The position numbers and the translations under genes were made by a program. A stretch of 55,677 nucleotides of DNA from an uncultured Pseudanabaenaceae cyanobacterium (GTDB lineage: Bacteria; Cyanobacteriota; Cyanobacteriia; PCC-9006; JAAUQQ01). Positions 52,606 through 55,677 of the stretch are shown one piece after another. The notes beneath the pieces are model-generated. The model worked only from the letters and a program-made list of their open reading frames with translations, was not told the DNA's origin and searched no databases. Location: positions 1-55,677 of the forward strand of contig CALIGI010000052.1 of NCBI GenBank assembly GCA_938021205.1, in the 5' to 3' direction. Positions within the stretch are counted from its first letter, which is position 1, and each line of letters starts with the position of its first letter.

Positions 52606-53442
52606 ATGACGAGTCAAACGATTAGTCTTTGTATTTGTACTTATAATCGGCCTGATGATTTAGATAAATGTCTTAAAAGCGTTTGCTCAGCGGCAGAACC
52701 TCCAGAAGAAATCATCGTGAGCGATGATAGTCAGGATAATGCTCCGGCAAGAGCTGTGGTTGAACGCTATCCTGGCGTGATTTACCAGCGAGGGCCATCT
52801 CTGGGGCTAGGTGCCAATCGCAATGCTTGCTTGGCTACATTTAGCCAGGACTTTGTGCTTTTTATTGATGACGACGTTTGTGTCGATGTTGATTTCTTTG
52901 AGAAGTCGCGGTTGGCACTGGCCGTTTTACCTCAAAAGACTGTGTTGACTGGCTATGAGATGAATTATTTGTCTGAACCAGGACGTAAGGTTACACCTCA
53001 CAATCCGGATTTCTGGGGATTTCAAAGGCTTGTGCCAGAGGGAGACTATCGAGCGGTTGTTATTAACGCTACTTTCTTCCCTGCTGCTTTGTTTGATGAT
53101 GCTAGCTTCGATGAGAAACTCCGCTATGGCTGTGAGGAAATTGATATGGCCCGCCATGCCATTTCCTGCGGATTTTCCATTCAATATAGTGAAGAACTCT
53201 ATGTTCGTCATTATCCATCTGCCGTTAATCGAGATGAATATAAATCCTATGTGGAAGCCTCTCGTTTATATGCCACTTTTAAGGCATATTGGACTTATGA
53301 AAAGTCTCTAATTAAGAGCTTGGCTTTCCTTCTTCTAGCCCCCCTCAAGTTACTGCTCGCAGTAACACGACGTACTGGTTGGAAAGGGGCTCAATATGCT
53401 TGGAAATCTACTTTCTTAGCTCTGCAATATATGACTACTTAA
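52606..53442 (+). CDS. Glycosyltransferase family 2 protein
   Basis: A 278-aa GT-A enzyme. The nucleotide-sugar-binding start is SLCICTYNRPDDLDKCLKSV, followed by IIVSDDSQDN with the first Asp pair. The metal-binding DXD-type motif is FVLFIDDDVCVDVDFFE (about 83-99). The acceptor region includes GCEEIDMARHAISCGFSIQY, with an ED-like pair. A C-terminal helix pair (about 225-260, SLIKSLAFLLLAPLKLLLAV) may attach it to the membrane. The sugar is unknown. Part of the exopolysaccharide locus; ATG start. Confidence 0.9.
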   Translation: MTSQTISLCICTYNRPDDLDKCLKSVCSAAEPPEEIIVSDDSQDNAPARAVVERYPGVIYQRGPSLGLGANRNACLATFSQDFVLFIDDDVCVDVDFFEKSRLALAVLPQKTVLTGYEMNYLSEPGRKVTPHNPDFWGFQRLVPEGDYRAVVINATFFPAALFDDASFDEKLRYGCEEIDMARHAISCGFSIQYSEELYVRHYPSAVNRDEYKSYVEASRLYATFKAYWTYEKSLIKSLAFLLLAPLKLLLAVTRRTGWKGAQYAWKSTFLALQYMTT

Positions 53443-53478
53443 AGCTACAACTGATTATAGAGATATAGGAGATACCCC

Positions 53479-54105
53479 ATGATTGATAAGGCATTGACGA
53501 TTGATGGTTGGATGACTGAGACCGAACTGGCCTTCTTGTATTCCATGGCTAGTGCAGTTCCTGATCAAGCTAAGGTTGTAGAGGTGGGAAGCTGGAAGGG
53601 GCGTAGTTCTAATGCTATCTGCTCTGCTCTTGCGAAGAAACAGGGAGTGGAGCTGTTTGCGGTGGATACCTGGAAGGGGGATTCACAAATCTGCGCTGAT
53701 TATGATGTCAAGGATGCGTTGGAGCAAGACTTAATTTATAAGGAGTTTCGCGAAAATATGGCTGGGTATGACTTCTTAAAAGTTGTACGAGCTGATTCTG
53801 TGAAGGCTGCTGAGCAGTTTGAAGATAATTCCATTGATTGGATTTTCATTGATGGGGACCATTCCTACGATGCCGTGTGTAACGACGTGAAAGCTTGGTT
53901 CCCCAAAATCAAGGATGGTGGTGTGATTGCAGGCCATGATCATCCGAAGTTTGCAGTGACCCTAGCGACCCGAACTTTGTTTGACCATGTGTGTGTGTGG
54001 GATAGCATTTGGTTTGTGAAGAAGGGACCTACAACGCTGAAGCAAAATCTGCTCCCTGCGGCTGAGGTGAAGGCGCGGCGTGTTCTTTTGAAGCAGAGCT
54101 TCTAA
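53479..54105 (+). CDS. SAM-dependent methyltransferase (Methyltransf_24 type)
   Basis: A 208-aa class I methyltransferase. Motif I is KVVEVGSWKGRSSNAIC (about 32-48), the SAM-binding loop. LFAVDTWKGDS (about 59-69) holds the acidic end of strand 2. IDWIFIDGDHSYDAV (about 119-133) is typical of this family, and IKDGGVIAGHDHP (about 144-156) completes the set. It lies between two GT2 genes and ends 4 nt before the second, so it probably methylates a sugar of the exopolysaccharide. AGGAGA lies 6-7 nt before the ATG. Confidence 0.9.
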   Translation: MIDKALTIDGWMTETELAFLYSMASAVPDQAKVVEVGSWKGRSSNAICSALAKKQGVELFAVDTWKGDSQICADYDVKDALEQDLIYKEFRENMAGYDFLKVVRADSVKAAEQFEDNSIDWIFIDGDHSYDAVCNDVKAWFPKIKDGGVIAGHDHPKFAVTLATRTLFDHVCVWDSIWFVKKGPTTLKQNLLPAAEVKARRVLLKQSF

Positions 54106-54109
54106 GGCA

Positions 54110-55039
54110 ATGCGAATAACTGTTGTCGTCCCAACTTATAAGCGGCCTGATGATTTGGCGCGGTGTCTCAATGCCTTAAAGCAGCAGGTGCGCTTGGCTG
54201 AGGAGATTCTGGTGACTGTGCGTGATAACGATGCAGTCACTTGGGAGTTTCTAGATAGTTTTGAGCATGATGCTTTGCCCCTGAAGCTGCTAACGCTAGA
54301 TGAGCCTGGGCAGGTTTTTGCATTGAATGCTGGTTTGGCGGCTGCCACGGGCGACATCATTGCGATTACAGATGATGATGCTGCCCCCCATGCTAATTGG
54401 TTGGAGAAGATTGAAGCTCATTTCAAATCTAATCCCCAAGTGGGTGGGGTAGGGGGAAGAGACTGGGTTCATTTAGATGAATCTACGGTGGATACGAGTG
54501 AATCAGAGGTGGTGGGTAAGGTGCAGTGGTTTGGTCGCTTTATCGGTAATCACCATAAAGGTGTGGGGCCTGCCCGTGAGGTTGATATTCTCAAGGGGGC
54601 CAATATGAGCTACCGCTGTGATGCGGTGGAGTCTCTTCGCTTTGATGATTGCTTAAAGGGCCAGGGGGCTCAGGTTCGCAATGATATGGCCTTTAGCTTG
54701 GCAGTGCGTCGAGCGGGTTGGAAAATTATCTATGATCCGGCGGTGGCGGTGGATCATTATCCTGCCCAGAGATTTGATGAGGACCAGCGTAATCAGTTTG
54801 TCTATGAGGCTTGGAAAAATACAGTTCATAACGAAACTCTGGCGATCCTTCGCTATCTGCGAGCTTGGCAAAGAATTTTCTTTTCGATGTGGATGTTTTT
54901 GATTGGAACCTGTATTTCTGTTGGGCTCGTTCAAGTGATTCGTCTCTCTTTACGGAGAGATGAATTTGCTTGGGCAAAGTACTCTGCTTCCCTGCGAGGG
55001 CAGTTATTGGGATGGAAGACTTATTTAAGTTCTAATTAG
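54110..55039 (+). CDS. Glycosyltransferase family 2 protein with C-terminal membrane helix
   Basis: A 309-aa GT-A enzyme. It starts ITVVVPTYKRPDDLARCLNA. The metal motif is IIAITDDDAAPHANWLE (about 84-100). GGVGGRDWVH and VDILKGANMSYRCDAVE follow; the catalytic-base region is KGQGAQVRNDMAFSLAVRRA. A hydrophobic stretch (about 258-280, IFFSMWMFLIGTCISVGLVQ) near the end suggests membrane attachment. It starts 4 nt after the methyltransferase and ends 9 nt before the Wzy-like gene, so these are one transcript. Similar in layout to the first GT2 of the locus but not a close copy. Confidence 0.92.
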   Translation: MRITVVVPTYKRPDDLARCLNALKQQVRLAEEILVTVRDNDAVTWEFLDSFEHDALPLKLLTLDEPGQVFALNAGLAAATGDIIAITDDDAAPHANWLEKIEAHFKSNPQVGGVGGRDWVHLDESTVDTSESEVVGKVQWFGRFIGNHHKGVGPAREVDILKGANMSYRCDAVESLRFDDCLKGQGAQVRNDMAFSLAVRRAGWKIIYDPAVAVDHYPAQRFDEDQRNQFVYEAWKNTVHNETLAILRYLRAWQRIFFSMWMFLIGTCISVGLVQVIRLSLRRDEFAWAKYSASLRGQLLGWKTYLSSN

Positions 55040-55048
55040 TGGAGAACG

Positions 55049-55677
55049 ATGACTAATCCATCAATGAACTATGGCATAGAATCTGTTTCTTCCAGCTCCG
55101 CAGCGCACTTGATGGAGAAGTGGTGCTGGCTTGTGATTAATATTTTCCTTTTAGTTTGTCTTTGTTTGGCTGTGCCTGGCTTAGGTGTAGTCGCAAGATA
55201 TGTTTATCCTGCGATTACTTTTGTGTTGGCTACCTATCTTTATAAAAATAGTCGCCCGCTATATTTTGGCTTTTGCTGGTGGTCTTGGATTGGGACTGCT
55301 GAGTTTGTTCGCTTTGTGGAATATAGCAGCAGTAGCTTTGATACGAGCCGTATTATGCTTGCGGCACCTTATTTAACTTGCTTAGTCATTTTGCCCACTG
55401 CGATCAAGCAATTGCTCCAGGTGAGGTCAAACATGTCTCCATTGCTTTTACCTGTGATGGCTGTTTTGTATGGAAGTGTCATTTCTGCGAATCAAGGCAT
55501 TGATTTGTTGAGTTTATTTAAAGCTACTTTAGAGTGGCTCTGCCCTGTTTTATTTGCTTTTAGCATTACGGAAAATTGGCGACAATATCCTCGTTATCGC
55601 GAGGTCTTAACCAAGCTTTGTCGATGGGCTATTCTGCTCTTGGGAATTTATGGAGTTATTCAATATCTGATTGCCCC
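55049..55677 (+). CDS. Wzy-like membrane polymerase/ligase (partial, cut by window end)
   Basis: The first 209 residues of a multi-pass membrane protein that runs past the window. The ATG at 55049 is preceded by GGAGAA. Membrane segments are seen at about 25-48 (LVINIFLLVCLCLAVPGLGV), 53-67, 74-88, 109-120, 133-150 and 190-205. A polar loop EYSSSSFDTSRIMLAAPYL lies between segments. The hydropathy and position at the end of a Wzx/GT set fit an O-antigen-ligase/Wzy-type polymerase. The conserved large periplasmic loop is beyond the window, so the call rests on context and topology. Confidence 0.65.
   Translation, partial: MTNPSMNYGIESVSSSSAAHLMEKWCWLVINIFLLVCLCLAVPGLGVVARYVYPAITFVLATYLYKNSRPLYFGFCWWSWIGTAEFVRFVEYSSSSFDTSRIMLAAPYLTCLVILPTAIKQLLQVRSNMSPLLLPVMAVLYGSVISANQGIDLLSLFKATLEWLCPVLFAFSITENWRQYPRYREVLTKLCRWAILLLGIYGVIQYLIA

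Noticed and set aside
1..55677. CRISPR arrays and tRNA genes
   Set aside because: No regularly spaced repeats of 25-40 bp and no cloverleaf with GGTTCGAATCC-type T-arm were seen in the spacers; a tRNAscan run would settle the tRNA point.

Overview
The window is a chromosomal segment of a cyanobacterium. Frequent GCGATCGC (HIP1) palindromes, a photosystem II gene (psbY), a myxoxanthophyll-type carotenoid desaturase (crtD-like), ComFB-family proteins and several cyanobacteria-type unknowns all point this way. Genus cannot be fixed from the sequence alone. No CRISPR array, tRNA, prophage or complete insertion sequence was seen.

Layout. 1-175: the 3' end of an rRNA operon (5S rRNA and terminator). 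328-6339: cysE, a small unknown protein, a lipoprotein with a PilP-like C-terminus, a GAF/histidine-kinase-like protein lacking the phospho-acceptor His, and a membrane protein. 6394-10072 (minus): a two-gene unit in which a Cache-HAMP-cyclase-domain protein overlaps an MscS-type channel carrying a cyclic-nucleotide-binding domain. 10468-16129: small membrane protein, SpoIID-domain protein, RNase Z and two tandem ComFB paralogues. 16207-21504: trmFO, psbY, gamma-carbonic anhydrase-like protein, TIGR02652-type protein, VOC protein and an AAA ATPase. 21505-25303: a candidate small RNA, a large exported protein, and a gene-poor stretch rich in inverted repeats that includes a 127-bp MITE-like element. 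25304-40850: helicase-like protein, lipoprotein, pentapeptide-repeat protein, tyrA, repeat-rich membrane protein, crtD, a GT39/TPR fusion and a long acidic membrane protein.

41503-55677 is an exopolysaccharide locus on the plus strand, cut by the window end: Wza-type export protein, SLC13 permease and APS kinase, GT4, Wzc-type tyrosine kinase, HepC-like sugar transferase, Wzx-type flippase, GT2, methyltransferase, GT2 and the start of a Wzy-like polymerase. Together these form a Wzx/Wzy-type pathway. The sulfate transporter/PAPS pair inside it makes a sulfated polymer plausible but unproven.

The most striking theme is intact genes with altered catalytic residues. The cyclase domain lacks both metal-binding Asp but keeps the full residue set of a mammalian C2-type half-cyclase. 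The partner channel has an altered nucleotide-phosphate pocket. The sensor kinase has His changed to Gln. The AAA ATPase has lost its Walker B Glu. The DinG-like protein has lost both Walker motifs. The sugar transferase is a minimal HepC-like form. Calls rest on reading motifs by eye; no database search was run.
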